Source of the DNA: Amia ocellicauda
Taxonomy: Eukaryota; Chordata; Actinopteri; Amiiformes; Amiidae
Length of the DNA stretch: 64,000 nucleotides
NCBI RefSeq assembly: GCF_036373705.1
Contig: NC_089851.1
Location: 54,458,440-54,522,439 of the forward strand
Reading direction: 5' to 3'
Part shown: positions 9,700-21,918 of the stretch, piece by piece
Numbering within the stretch: position 1 is the first letter of the stretch
Layout of the letters: each line of letters opens with the position of its first letter
Made by a program: the position numbers and the translations under genes
The notes under the pieces: generated by a model
What the model was told of the DNA's origin: nothing
Database searches by the model: none
Seen by the model: the letters and a program-made list of their open reading frames with translations, nothing else

Positions 9700-12527
9700 A
9701 AAAAAAAAATGCAATCAATCTATTGCAATTAGCAATGAGGAGTAGCATTTAGTGCTATTGTTTGGCTCCAAACCAGAAGCCTATTGGATGATGTGTTATT
9801 TTAAATAAGTATGTATAATATAAAAATAGTAACAGACTGATTTGTTTTTTTGTATACACGTATTTTACTGTTTTAGTTTTTAATTTACTTTTTTTTAATT
9901 AAGTTAATTACATGCAATTAAATGTGTGTGTATATATATGTTTCCAATTTTGTTTACTTTTTAACAAAATTAAAGTGTTCCGAAGCCCAACCCTGCAGCA
10001 ACACCAGTCTATCACAAGGCAACTCTAATTATCTCTAATTAAGGACACAAGTCTAACACAGGGTAACTCTAATTCTAATGTTTGTTATATTTCTTTTTGA
10101 TAATTTTCAAGATAAGAAAATGTACAAACAAATGATATATGCCAATATTCAGTAAATAATTATCCATTAAGTTTAATCTGAGGATTTTTACAGCTTTTCT
10201 TCTACCCCCAAAATTCCAACTCCTGTTACAACTTTGGTAGAAACATAGTATACATACCAGCCAATTAATTCCCTATATTATCCTTATCTAATAGCCTTAG
10301 CTTATTTTCCTTAAACACCTTTTTCAAATCGTTTAACGTTTCGATTATTTTCAAAAACTACTACTAGTAGCTTACTACTGTTAACAATAACTTACATGTA
10401 CTTATAGTAACTTACATACTGTAGCATTGGGGGGGCATTTTATTGGTTATTATGAATTATTATTTATTATTTTGTTTTGTAAGGATAAGGGTGTCTGCCA
10501 AGAGATAAATAATAATAATAATTTAATTATTGAAACAGCGATACACAGCAGACCGACACTGTACACACTGCCGGTTTTTCTGCCGCTCACGCTTGGCTGC
10601 CTGAAGAGCTGGAGTCTCTGGCCTGCGCCCCCTCCTCCCCTGTCTGCTGGCCAGGAGCCGTAAGTGTCCATCCTCATTTCTGATGCCAATGTAGTATTTT
10701 CAGCGGGGGAAAACAAGTAGCCCACAAATCGTTTGCTTACTTGCTGCTAGATTTATTGAAGAAAAAAACTAAAAAAACTAAGAAAAAACTAAGCGCCTCT
10801 TGCCCAGAAGAAGTTCACACAGTTCCAGGTGTTGCTCCGCACACGTGGTCACCAACTCTAAAACCCCTGCACACACCCTAATAAACCCCAGCTACCTTAC
10901 CTAAATTAGCATAACACATTTTTAAATAAATTAAACTGAGCACTTTATCTCCGTTGTTACACATACATAGTATTAATAATTATACTGTTCTTACCATATG
11001 TAAATCCTGCAATAAATCATTCCCCAGCGTGAAGTAATTTTCACAAAACGAAATCCAAATATAAATTTTTGCTAGTCTTTAGATGTGCCCAGCAAATGTA
11101 GTCTGTAACTCTAAGTTAAAACTTTAATAACACTCATGTATTACAATCAAACTTGAAAAATAGGGCATCCAAAACAGGAATGTCACAAAATGTTGTATCA
11201 CTATATTAAAATAATATCATATGAAAGCTGTTGGGACTGAGGGACGGAAGCTCAGTTCGTTAGCTTTGCCCCTCATATTAGGAATTGGGGGTGCACAAAA
11301 TGTACTAATTTATGTTTAATCTTAATTGTAAACTACTGTAAATAAATGAATAAACATATCAAGATGGCTTCCTTTGATCTACTGGCAGAGGTCTGGTCTC
11401 ATAGTTCTCAAAGCAACTGTTGATCAATAATGATGAGGTGACCTCTCCAGCCACAGATTAGCCACAGAAATCTTGAAGGAGATGCTGGGAGTGTCAGAAC
11501 AGCCTTGCTAAAATTTGCTTGCTTGACAATTAATACAATTGGCTCTGTTGACATGTTTTTCAATCATTAATATAAAACATTATACAGTTTATACAAAACA
11601 TTAATACCGGCTCTTCAAAAAGTTTTACATTTATATTTATAAATGTTATTTTGTATACTGGTAAGTTAGCCTTGATTGGTCTTTGTTCACATATTTTTCT
11701 TTTTAAGCTGTCAAAAGCAAAATATTCCATACCTCTGTTTTGGATAGCGTACAGTTGCTAATAATAATACAAACCATACATTTCATTACAATAACACACA
11801 CACATATATATTAAGGCTGTCAGTCCATTCAAATATTTGATCGGTTAATCAATGGGCAATTGCTGATTAATCGGGCACTTATTAAAATAAAAACAACGCT
11901 GTAACATTAATGGTAAAATATATATATATAGGAATATATATTTAAAAAACACCAAATCATTATAATAAGCAAACTAAATTATAATTGCTACAGCAAATGG
12001 GTGCTCACAAATTATACTGTAAACTACACTGCTCTTGTAAGAAAAGCATTGCATGCAAATGAAACAGAAAACCTTTCCTTGTCTTCAATATTTTCTTACA
12101 AATCGAGTTTGAATCCAAAGTTTAGTTTCCCATTAGCGGCTTGTGACCCTGTAGATTGTGTGCTGATACTGTACACGTGATGTGATCTTTTGCATGATAT
12201 GCCTTTATAATTTAACTCTAGAAGTGCACGGCTGGTCAGTTTGACTGATTTAATTTGAATTACTATGTGTTCCTGAATACACTATGGATACCAATTCCTG
12301 ACTTTTCCTAAATATATGTATTAAATATGCCTACAGCATTTTAGCTGCATAAACGCAAATAAAGTTTTTTATTTGATCATTATTATACTATAGTTTTGGC
12401 TCTTGTAGGTAGTTTGAAATGTCGGTGCTTCTAGTGTGTACTGTATAATAGCCAGTCATTATAATAGACATTTTTAATTTGTTTAAATCTGCTTGATATA
12501 TGATCTTTTAAGAACTATACTGTGATG

Positions 12528-12530
<3 letters not shown>
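9700..12530. other. AT-rich intergenic DNA, no gene seen
   Basis: No frame worth calling. Around 10555-10665 there is a short GC-richer patch ending in GGAGCCGTAAGTG, which resembles a splice donor, but nothing open or recognisable is joined to it. The duplicated block ends within this stretch at 10966 only because the second copy runs off the window. Confidence 0.5.

Positions 12531-12599
<69 letters not shown>
12531..12599. repeat. (AT)n microsatellite
   Basis: About 34 uninterrupted AT dinucleotides, flanked by AT-rich DNA. Confidence 0.97.
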
Positions 12600-12604
<5 letters not shown>

Positions 12605-13255
12605 CTGTGTCATTTATGTTGTTGTAACTTACCATTACATATAGTGTGCCTTCCAGATGTATGCATACCCCTGATTCAATGTAACAAAAATAGTTTTAGC
12701 AAAGAAAAGAGAACAATGATGTTTTTTGTTTGTTTTTGTTTTGTTTAAATACATGCACACATGAAACAATGTAGGACTATCAGTGTTAGATATCGCAAAA
12801 ATATTAAAGTACAAGTTTTGAACAAATATGCAAATATGTTTTTGCGAAGTACAGTACTGAAACTAGTATTGCTTTCATTAATTTCTGCAACAAATGCTGA
12901 GTGTACACTTGCATAGATGTGAGTGAAGCCATCTTCTTTTTGCCAATGTACAGCATGGCAGAAGCTGCCATAACTAAATATTCCTATACATATTTACACT
13001 CTTGATCTTGCTTTTCTCTTTCAAAACTCAAAACTTCACCATGTAGTCTCGCTCCTAAACACCCTTTATATAGCATGCAATTGCATCACGATTTAATCTG
13101 TATTCACCTGATTAAATCATGCAATTTCATGCATTCGGATTTCATGAAATCCAACGAAATTGAACACATTCGGATTCCATAGAAATTTCATAGTGTATCA
13201 CAAAGCTCTTTACAAGAAAATATAGTTAATTAAATATTAAAACTACAATTAAGAT
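12600..13255. other. Intergenic stretch, no gene seen
   Basis: AT-rich and without convincing frames. Short Tc1-like phrases (CCAGATGTATGCATACCCCT near 12654) hint at another very old transposon end, not supportable as an element. Confidence 0.4.
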
Positions 13256-13565
13256 AGACAATAAAACAATACAATTATACTATAGTACTTACTACAGTAG
13301 TACAACAAATACTGTAGGACACTGTTGTATACCACACTAAACTTTTATACTATGGTATACTGAATAATGTGTGACATACGATAGTACACTGTTATACTAT
13401 AGTATACTCTTGTTACGTGATATACTATAGTATCTTGTAATGTACTATAGTGCCTCCTACGGTACTTAGACAAATATTGAACTACCCTGTTGTATACTAT
13501 AGTTTACTGTAGTACCTTGTGATGTACTATAGTACTTAATATATTACATGTACACTGAAACATAC
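13256..13565. repeat. Cluster of ACTATAGT palindromes
   Basis: At least six copies of ACTATAG(T) lie in about 300 bp (near 13279, 13402, 13431, 13445, 13496 and 13528), usually within TATACTATAGTA or GTACTATAGTA. Spacing is irregular. It resembles a decayed satellite or a nest of short palindromes. Confidence 0.6.
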
Positions 13566-13899
13566 TGCTTACTGTACTTCCACAATGTTTCTCATGGAAC
13601 TTTAGCATTCTAGTTATAAATAATATCATCATTATTATTATGCTTTTACTTTGTATTGCCTACAGGTCTTACACATACTAGTACAGACTGTTACCGAGGG
13701 TCTGGTGGAGAGAAAATGGCCACCTATTCCTTAAGAAAATCATATTAATAAATATATCTTCACTTCAGACATTTGTGACATTGCTATATTTAAAACAATT
13801 TATACAAATAACAGAATTAAGATAAAATTGTGGTGCAGTTCCCCTTAAAGTTTAAGCAAAATTTATTTTAGCAAATACATTGTTTATTCATTACTTGAA

Positions 13900-14285
13900 T
13901 CGCTTCACATTACATAAATAAATGAATAAATGTAGTAGTGTTGACATAAAAAAATGTCCATTTGAACATGTATTTATGTATTAATGTATTGATTATTTTC
14001 ACTGTAATTAAACTTTAAAACAAATTCGCAGTGAAAATAATAAATAAATGTTGAAATAAATAAATACATGTTCTAATAAATACATGGAGATTTATTTATT
14101 ATTGTATTTAATTCAAAATCTGTTTATTTATCCATCTATTTATTTCCACATTAATTCATGTATTTATTATTTTCTCCATGTATTTATTTTTAATTTTGTC
14201 ATGGATAGTATGGAGGATAATTTGTGCCAAAATGTAAAAAAAAAAACCAACAATGTATAAATAAATAAATAAATATGTAGATAGT
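13900..14285. repeat. AAATAAAT/ATTTATTT-rich region
   Basis: Low-complexity DNA of AAATAAATAAATACATG and its complement, with a short inverted pair ATTATTTTCACTG/CAGTGAAAATAAT near 13994 and 14030. No coding potential. Confidence 0.7.
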
Positions 14286-14394
14286 AAAGACGTTAATTCC
14301 GTTCGGAACTTAAAATGGTGTCCAGACTGTTCCTATTGCACAGACCTCCTGATGTGCCTTGTCCTAATGGATAATTTCTGTAATGGATAATTTA

Positions 14395-14935
14395 ATCGCT
14401 GGCTCTATAGAGTTGAACATAAGACAACATACGGACATACGGACATACTCGGTCAGGCGCAATAGTAAAAACTAATTGGAGCTATTTGCTCCTTAGTGAT
14501 ATACTTTGCTTTTCCAGCTGTAAATATATATAACGCATACATCAGAAATCAACGTGATAACTATATGAAACACCAGGTATGCAACTAAATAAGCTTGAGA
14601 AGGTAAATGGAAAAATGGAGAGCAGCAGCAATCTAAAGCTACTTAAATGGTTAGATTGTGTTTTAAAGTACACAAAATGAAACTTAGAGAATAAACTGTT
14701 TACTACTATATTATGATATTAGAAGTATTGATGGTACTACTAATGTAATTAAATTGATACATTTCAATCAAATAAGTGTAGTTGGTTTATTGAGATTGAA
14801 ATGGCTTGTTCCTTAAAATATTAGACCACAAGAGGGGGAACTTGACCTTGAATACTCTACTTACCAAAACCTTTAAGCAACAATTGTTGTCAACATGTGT
14901 CTTCATCTGATTCATATTTTTATGAGTCTGAAGCC
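14395..14935. repeat. Diverged long repeat, left copy
   Basis: Shares order and sequence with 28762-28922 (AATCGCTGGCTCTAT, GAACATAAGAC) and 31746-32138 (AACTGTTTACT-like, TTATTATGATA, GACCACAAGAGGGGGAACTT). Both copies have the same orientation. Identity is roughly 70-80% by eye. No coding capacity. Confidence 0.8.
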
Positions 14936-15866
14936 ATACATTTCTCGACTCCAAGCACCTGGAAGCCTCAAAAGTTGGGGGCCAAGCAACGAAGTTGCTG
15001 GAACCCTATTGTTATTGTTAGGATTATTATTTTTCCGCAGTATCTTTTCAAAAGCCTATAAAAACCAACGCTTGATGAAAACTCATGAAACTTCATACAG
15101 TGATAGATGGCTATGTAGTACTATGCCATATTCAATATGGAGGCCATATGTCACATGGTCTGGTGGCCATAGTGGCTTAAGTGACACATTTTGGAAAATA
15201 TACAAAAATCTTCTTCTCCGAAACCGCAGACGGGACAGATGTGAAACTTGGTGTGTGATGTTATGTTATGGCCTAAATTCAGATTTGTTCAAAACAAGTC
15301 AATAAGTCATATTGTTTGGCAGCCATATTGGATTGGCCAAGAATCTTCAAAGATCTTCATCTCCGAAATGGTTGGTCTGATTGATATGAAATTTTGTACA
15401 CGTGACCTTGGCTAGCTCCTCTATCAGATTTGTTCAAGGCAAGTTGATTGAGAAAACAAAATGGCCGCCATGAGCCAATCAAATTTCAGAGATGGTCAAG
15501 TTGCAAATAAATGCATATGGTGCAGTATGGAACTATGTTAGAATGTATTGGACTGATTGTTACTTGACAGAATTGATCCCATAAGCAATGTGGTGGTCAC
15601 TGGTCATTATTATTATTATTATACTTATTTTTTCTTCTCTTCCACCAGAATATGTTCAAATGCCTATAACTTTTGAACCGCAGTCTAAAAAGTCACCAGA
15701 CTTTGAATGGATGTAGGGGTCTATGGCATGGTCACTAGATCGCAAAATGGCGGCATAATGTCACATGGTTTGGTAGCCATCTTGATTGTAGTCCAGGCAA
15801 AAAATTACAGTTTTCAAACATAGTTTTCTCAGGAACGGGAAAGATATTGTACATATTGCGCTTATG
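14936..15866. repeat. Repeat-like DNA left of the Polinton
   Basis: Moderately complex DNA with recurring phrases (ATGTCACATGGTCTGGTGGC near 15148 and ATGTCACATGGTTTGGTAGC near 15759; two ATTATTATTATT tracts, each followed by TTTTTC and CGCAGT). This suggests two diverged copies of one unknown repeat. No gene seen. The 136-codon frame at 14895-15305 is not convincing. Confidence 0.5.
15861..15866. repeat. Polinton target-site duplication, left
   Basis: CTTATG, matching five of six bases of the right-hand CTGATG at 27975-27980. Confidence 0.8.
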
Positions 15867-16467
15867 AGTAGTAATGATGGCACTTTATGTCAAAGTGTCA
15901 GGTGGCCCCACCCCTACCCAGAAGCCCCATGGGCTGGGAAGCCCCGCCTTACCCAGAAGCCCCACGGGCCAGGAAGCCCCTCCTTACCCAGAAGCCCCAC
16001 GGGCCAGGAAGCCCCTCCTTACCCTGTACCCTTTGATCCTCTCCAGTCAGCCAACTTGTTAGGATACAGGTTTTACCCTTTGACCCTCTCCTGTCAGCCA
16101 TCTTGTTTGGATGACCGTAATCTTGTTAGGATGACAGCCATCTTGTTTGGATGACCTCCATCTTGTTAGGATGACAGGCATTTTGGAAAGGGCACAGGTC
16201 ATCTTGACAAGTGTTTACTGCCATCTCACCCTGATGGTGTATGTGTGTGTGTGTGTAATGTTTAAGAGTTTAAACTTATTATTATTTGTGTTAGGTTATG
16301 TTTTATGATTAGGTTTGTTATGATAAGTTGTTAGCAAAATAAAATACATTAAAATAAAAAGAGAACAACAACATAAAGTTTTAATAAAAAAGTATTTTAA
16401 ACTGTGTTTAGTGATGTGCGTGTGATGATTTTAGGTTATATATTTTATGATTATTTTTGGGGTGGTA
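15867..16467 (+). repeat. Polinton terminal inverted repeat, left
   Basis: Mirrors 27359-27974. It holds internal tandem repeats: about three units with ACCCAGAAGCCCCA (35-38 bp) and about four 20-bp units with CATCTTGTTAGGATGAC. A (TG)n tract lies near 16241. The inner end is GGGGTGGTA. Confidence 0.93.
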
Positions 16468-16704
16468 CAGTTTTGGAAAAATAAAAGAGAAAGAAAAGGT
16501 ATAGACATTCAAAATATGAGACTCAGTAAAATATATTTCAATGTCAATATTTTATTGTGACAGCTCTAAAAATGACAACAAGGCATCAAGTCAGATGTAG
16601 ACAGTGAGATTAGATACTGACTCGGGTGACCAATGATCCCGCTTCCCCAACACCTACAGCAGCCAGGAAGAAACAACTGAACTGTACTGCACTAGCTACT
16701 CCCT

Positions 16705-17013
16705 CTACTTGTTTTTTGGCCAGGGCAGTGACACTATTCTGTCTAGCACAGTGTAGAAATTGGGTTTGGTCATGATAGGGATAGTATTTCCAAAAGAACT
16801 GTGCAGAACTTTTTGGACAGATGTAAAAGCAGATTCACCAGGATGTGTCTCTTTATACAGCATTCTCTTGAGCACATTGGGGAGGGACGCCACTGTTTTT
16901 TCAACATCAGCAACTAGCGATTTCACATCAGAATTACCAGTATCATACAAATCACCAAAATTGTGAGCTATTAGAGTGAGGATGACATCTTCAAACATAG
17001 ATTCCTCAAACAT
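16705..17013 (-). CDS. Polinton accessory ORF, unrecognised
   Basis: A 102-codon open frame directly inside the left terminal repeat. It begins MFEESMFEDVILTLIAHNF and includes VEKTVASLPNVLKRMLYKET. The predicted protein is helical and soluble, without a signal peptide. I recognise no family; variable cargo genes are common at this place in Polintons. A further minus-strand frame at 17121-17333 may belong to the same or a second gene. Fossil. Confidence 0.45.
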   Translation of the reverse strand: MFEESMFEDVILTLIAHNFGDLYDTGNSDVKSLVADVEKTVASLPNVLKRMLYKETHPGESAFTSVQKVLHSSFGNTIPIMTKPNFYTVLDRIVSLPWPKNK

Positions 17014-17327
17014 ACGTAAACGTAATTCCAGGGGCCCCGGGGGTTTCTTTCTCTGAAAAAATATATGAATTAATATAATGTCTTATTGCACAGAAAAGCA
17101 GAGCAGACACAAACAGTATTTTATTTATGTTTGTAAAACACTTGATAAGCCTTGTTTTTTATAACCTTCTCAACTATTTGCATTACTTTCTCATCCACAC
17201 TTTCTAACAAGTCACTAAACCATCTTGAAGGTAGAGTGCATGTTTCAGAGAAAAGCACGCAGTAAGACAGCCCGCTACTGTAAAAAGAGGTAAGCAGACA
17301 AATAGCACAGTTAACCCCACTCCGAGT

Positions 17328-17546
17328 GTGCATAAAGAGATAGACAGGTCAGGTGAACAAATACCCTGTACAGGCATTCAGACCTCTGATGATTCTAGGG
17401 CCCTGTTGTTTAGTAAAATATGTCACATTTGTTGGCAACTGGTAGAAGATTTACACACAGCTCATAGAAAAATACATGTTTTGACAAATGTGGTAAAACA
17501 AAAAGGGTATAACATCGAGTTTGCTGAATCGTCACACTGTGAGTGA
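17328..17546 (+). CDS. Polinton small ORF, unrecognised
   Basis: A 72-codon frame including ALLFSKICHICWQLVEDLHT. Composition is plausible for a small helical protein. No family is recognised, and it may not be a gene. Fossil context. Confidence 0.25.
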   Translation: MHKEIDRSGEQIPCTGIQTSDDSRALLFSKICHICWQLVEDLHTAHRKIHVLTNVVKQKGYNIEFAESSHCE

Positions 17547-17559
17547 AAACCGCAATTAA

Positions 17560-20500
17560 CAAATAATGAAACAAGTAAGACACAAAGACACTCGGTCTGC
17601 ACGTATCACGGCAGTACTGATAAAGAATATTAATGTAGCCAAAAGAATGCTGCGTAGGCTTAAATCTAGAATGGATGTGTCACAATTAGCAGGATCACAG
17701 ACACCATTACAGCACAGTGGCGGTTGATGACCACCCAGCAAACTTGGAAATTCAGGAATATATTGATTTGATTGTGTCTGATGAATTAGCATTAGAAGCT
17801 GATAATAATAACCAACCAGACTTGGAAATTCAGGAATATATAGATTTGCACGTGTCTGATGGGTAAGCATTAGAAGCGAATGATAATGATAATCAGATTG
17901 GGGGTGGTGATGTAGCAATGTTAGAGGTGAATAATGAAAATGCTGAACAAATGGTTGAGGGTGGTGATGGCGGGGACCCGCCTCGGGTGTTTTTGGAGCG
18001 TATTCGTCACTATGACCGGGAACTTAACAGGTTCCGGGGAATGGAGTTTTATGAAGAATTCAGGTTTGTGAATCTGGATCTGGTAGAATCGTACTGGTGC
18101 TGCGCAAGGGCTGTTAAATGAAATATCACACAATGTGGGTCCTAATGATTTTGTACAGCTTAGACTGAGCTCGGGGTCATTAAATAATGCTTTCTGTTAG
18201 AGGAGGCAACATTTGGGGGAGCTGGATGAAACAGATTTCCTAGAGAGCATAGCTAATTTACTGCAAAGTCACACCGAAATCCTAATATGCAAGGTGGGGT
18301 ACGGAGACGTATAAAAGGTATTTTGTTTTGCAAGATAATAGACAAGAAAAGGGCATGCCTCACTGATTTCAAAAACCAAGGTAACAATTTATGTTTTGCC
18401 ACCAGTGTGTACCGCCTGTGGAAAGGGAAAGAATGCACAGATGTTTGTTTTACTTCACAAACAGCATTACTACGGGGTTTTAAACATCAGAACATTTATA
18501 GGTGTTAACTATTTCTGTGATTATTGCCACGCAGTATATGGGCATAAAAATTGTCACACGTGTCGGAATTTGTGCAGAGCGTGTTTAGACCCCCACTGTT
18601 TTGAGGTTAAAGAGACCATCACCAGATGCGATGTATGTAAAATATTCTGTAGAGGTGGTGTCTGTCTCAGGAGACACAAGGCTAAAGCTGCCACCAAAGA
18701 GATTCAGTGTGTTCAACACTTTTACTGTACAGAGTGCTGGACTTTTCTCCCAATAATGCACACTTGCGAAGAAAAGCTCTTTCCGTGCTGTAAAAGTGTT
18801 ATCCAGACACCTGACAATCATGTATGCTACATGAGCGTAATAAACATCCCGAAACAATCGGAAAAATACATTTTCTTTGATTTTGAATGCATGCAAGAAA
18901 CAGGACACACATCCCAAATTATGTTTATGCCTCACACATAAACAACAAATGCACATGGGAGTTTTATGGGGATTCTTGCTTATCTGACTTTGTGAAATGT
19001 TTCATTGACACGTGTTTTAAAAACTACACTTTTATTTCACACAATGGTAAAGGCTATGATAACTACTTGGTCATTAGAGAGCTCATACGTGAAAAGGTTG
19101 CTACACACTTCATCACACAAGGAGGTAAAATTATGTGCATGACAGTGACCGCTCTGAACATCAGGTTCATTGATTCATTACATTTCTTGCCTCTGAAACT
19201 GAGCAATATGCCAAAAGCAATGGGGTTTGAGGGTGAGAAAGGCCATTTCCCACACTTCTTTAACACGGTCGCAAACCAAAATTATGTAGGACCCTTACCC
19301 GCTGAACAATTTTACGGGGTAGACTACATGATGGGTGCAGATAAAACACAGTTTCAGGAATGGTACGATGAGCACAAACTCGATGAATTGAAGCGGTATT
19401 GTAGACAGGACGTGGACATACTGAGACAAGCTTGTACTACATTTAGAAACGAGATATTATGTATGACAGAGCAGATACGTCTGAAGTGTCCATCTGACCC
19501 TGATTCAGACCTGATTAAAGTCAGTCTTGACCCGTTTCAGTACATCACATTAGCCTCTGTGTGTATGACCATGTACCGGTACATGTTTCTCAGACCGCAG
19601 ACCATAGCATTAGTCCATGACAATTATCACAACCAGAAAAAGCGGTTCTCGACCCCCGCTATTCAGTGGCTCATGTATACTGAACACACAGACAACATCA
19701 GTATACAACACGCACTAAAGCTGGGTGGTGAGCATAAATTTGGCCCGTACTATCTAGATGGTTTTGCAGTAATAAACGGTGTGTACACTGCTTTTGAGTA
19801 CCATGGATGTTTTTTTCATGGTTGCGATACCTGTTATAGTGAAAATGACGTTAACAGTGTGACAAAAACAACATTCGGCTGGCTATATCAAAAGACAATG
19901 TATAAAACCGAATTCTTAAAATTACAAGGGTTTGATGTTAAAGTGATGTGGGAACACAAATGGAAGACAATGCTGAATGAAGACCAGGATGTTAGGGCAT
20001 TTATTTCCGAATCACAGTTACCAGCGCCTTTAGACCCCAGGGAGTCTCTATTCGGTGGGTGGACGAATGCAGTGACCCTGTATTATCAACCAAAACCTGG
20101 CTAGGAACTCCGTTACTATGATTTCACCAGTCTGTACCCGTTTGTAAATAAAACCAAATTGTACCCCGTTGGTCACCCGGATATAATATGCGAGGGCTTT
20201 GAAGATTTACAAAATTACTTTGGGCTCGCAAAAGTCAAAGTTTACCCTCCTAGAAGGTTGTTTTTCCCTGTGCTACCGACCAGAGTTGGTAAAAAACTGT
20301 TCTTTACACTCTGTCGGACGTGCGCTGACACCCAGCAGGGCCCCCCTGCACACACAGCGACGAGCAGCGAGCGCTTACCGGTGTCTGGTGCATGCCAGAG
20401 CTGCTGTCTGCTGTAGATAAGGGTTACAGAATAGCAGAAATATACGAGATCTGGCACTTTAAGCACTCGACCAACACGTTGTTTAGTGAATATATTAAAA

Positions 20501-21540
20501 CGCATTTAAAAGGCAAACAAGAAGCTTCAGGCTACCCCCAGTGGTGCAAAAATGACACAGACCGTGAACACTACATCAGAGAGTATCATGACAGAGAGGG
20601 GGTACACTTGGACCATTACAACATTACTAAGAATCCGGCCAAAAGACAGATTTCAAAACTGTTTTTGAATTCTTTATGGGGAAAATTTGGACAACGACCA
20701 GATTTACAAAACACCAGTATTGTGAGAGACCCCAACGAATTATTTAAATACGTGTTTGCCCCATACCACGAGGTCCCGTCTTGTGATTTTATTGATGATG
20801 ACGATGATTTTATGTGCCTGTGTCACCTGGAAACGGGGAAAAGAGCACTACACACAGCTTTCAAATGTAAATATTTGTATTGCCAGTTTCACCACCGCCT
20901 ATGCTAGGTTAGAACTGTACTCTCTTCTGGATTCATTACAAGGTCGTTGTTTGTATTATGACACTGATTCAATCATTTATGTAAGCAGGCCAGGACAGTG
21001 GGACCCCAAGTTAGGAGATTATCTGGGTCAATTGACAAGTGAGCTGCCTCCGGATCAGCACATTACAGAGTTTGTTGCAACAGCACCTAAATCCTATGGA
21101 TATAAGCTCTCAGGAGGGAAAGCCTGTATCAAGGTAAAGGGTATCACATTAAACGTGGCTAATAGTGAGAAAATTAATTTCGATAGCCTAAAAGATTTGA
21201 TACTTGACTATGCGGATAAGTAGGCTGGTGCAAATGGTGAAATAAAAGACATTGCACTGCGGCAACCGGGGATAGTACGTGTTAAACGTGACTGGCACTT
21301 TGAGATGAGAACACTGCAAAAGACCGAGAGATAAATTACAGATTACAACGTTAGCTCGACAGATGTATCCAGGCAAATCTCAATATTTTTTGGAAGCTTT
21401 TGAAGATGCCACCAAGAAGTATTTTGGATACTTATTTGTCGATGTCATGTCAAAGACCCCTGATGAATACCGTTTAAGGACGGGTCTTTTCCCCCCTGAC
21501 ATCCCGGTGGTTTATGTGTTTAAAAAACAAAGAAAGTAAA
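17560..21540 (+). pseudogene. Polinton protein-primed DNA polymerase B, fossil
   Basis: Replicase of the element (protein-primed family B, as in adenoviruses and other Polintons). Recognisable in order: a variable N-terminal stretch with a short internal duplication; a Cys-rich zinc-binding-like part near 18420-18820; exonuclease motifs with IFFDFE (about 18870), HNGKGYDNYL (about 19040) and YCRQDVD (about 19400); then polymerase motif A YYDFTSLYP (about 20115), the motif-B-like LFLNSLWGKFGQR (about 20660) and motif C YYDTDS (about 20957). So both catalytic halves left traces. The gene is broken with roughly five to eight interruptions. It is transcribed away from the left repeat and opposite to the capsid block. 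Confidence 0.92.
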
Positions 21541-21569
21541 AGCCGCTGGTTTTCCAGCGTTGAGCACAT

Positions 21570-21918
21570 TTGCTGTCTGTGACTCTGGCTGTCAGTATGT
21601 CACTGCGTATGAAGAGAAAACTGGCTCTCCTGCAGCTGCTGGTTAAAGCCAAGCCGCAACAAGGCCATTCTGTGCGCCGCTGGAAGCGACCTGGTACAGG
21701 CCGTGTCAGAAATCGCTCTAAATACACTGAAAGGAAACATCCGCTTGAGCGCTAAACAATTTCAGAAACTCAAGAAAAGTGGCCACATTATAAAAACACT
21801 TAGTAAAAAGACAGTGTCTGTTAAGAGAAAGAGAAATCTATTGAATCAGTCTGGGGGGGTTATCAGTAATTTGCTAAGTATTGCCATTCCCCTCATTACC
21901 GGCTTACTGACCAGATGA
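21570..21918 (+). pseudogene. Polinton small basic/hydrophobic protein gene, fossil
   Basis: Encodes a short protein type with a very basic middle (KKTVSVKRKRNLL) and a hydrophobic tail (ISNLLSIAIPLITGLL). This pattern is seen in small virion or membrane-active proteins of adenovirus-like elements. It follows the polymerase directly on the same strand. The exact family is uncertain; broken. Confidence 0.55.

Larger units (their letters stand above)
1..10966. repeat. Segmental duplication, copy 1
   Basis: This stretch recurs at 53038-64000 in the same orientation. The offset is 53037 up to about position 1180 and 53034 afterwards, because one CAA triplet is extra here. By eye I found only three base differences (1067, 6461 and 7484) and the one triplet difference, so the copies are almost identical. 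The copy is cut by the window start, so its left border is unknown. The repeat period of about 53 kb contains the unique region, the Polinton and the main tRNA array. It could be a very recent tandem duplication or a falsely duplicated haplotype in an assembly. Confidence 0.97.

Noticed and set aside
10555-10670. GC-richer patch with a splice-donor-like GTAAGT as a possible first exon
   Set aside because: No supporting open frame, promoter element or partner exon.
14895-15305. 136-codon open frame
   Set aside because: Composition and repeat similarity suggest chance in a repeat. No domain and no coding-type signals.
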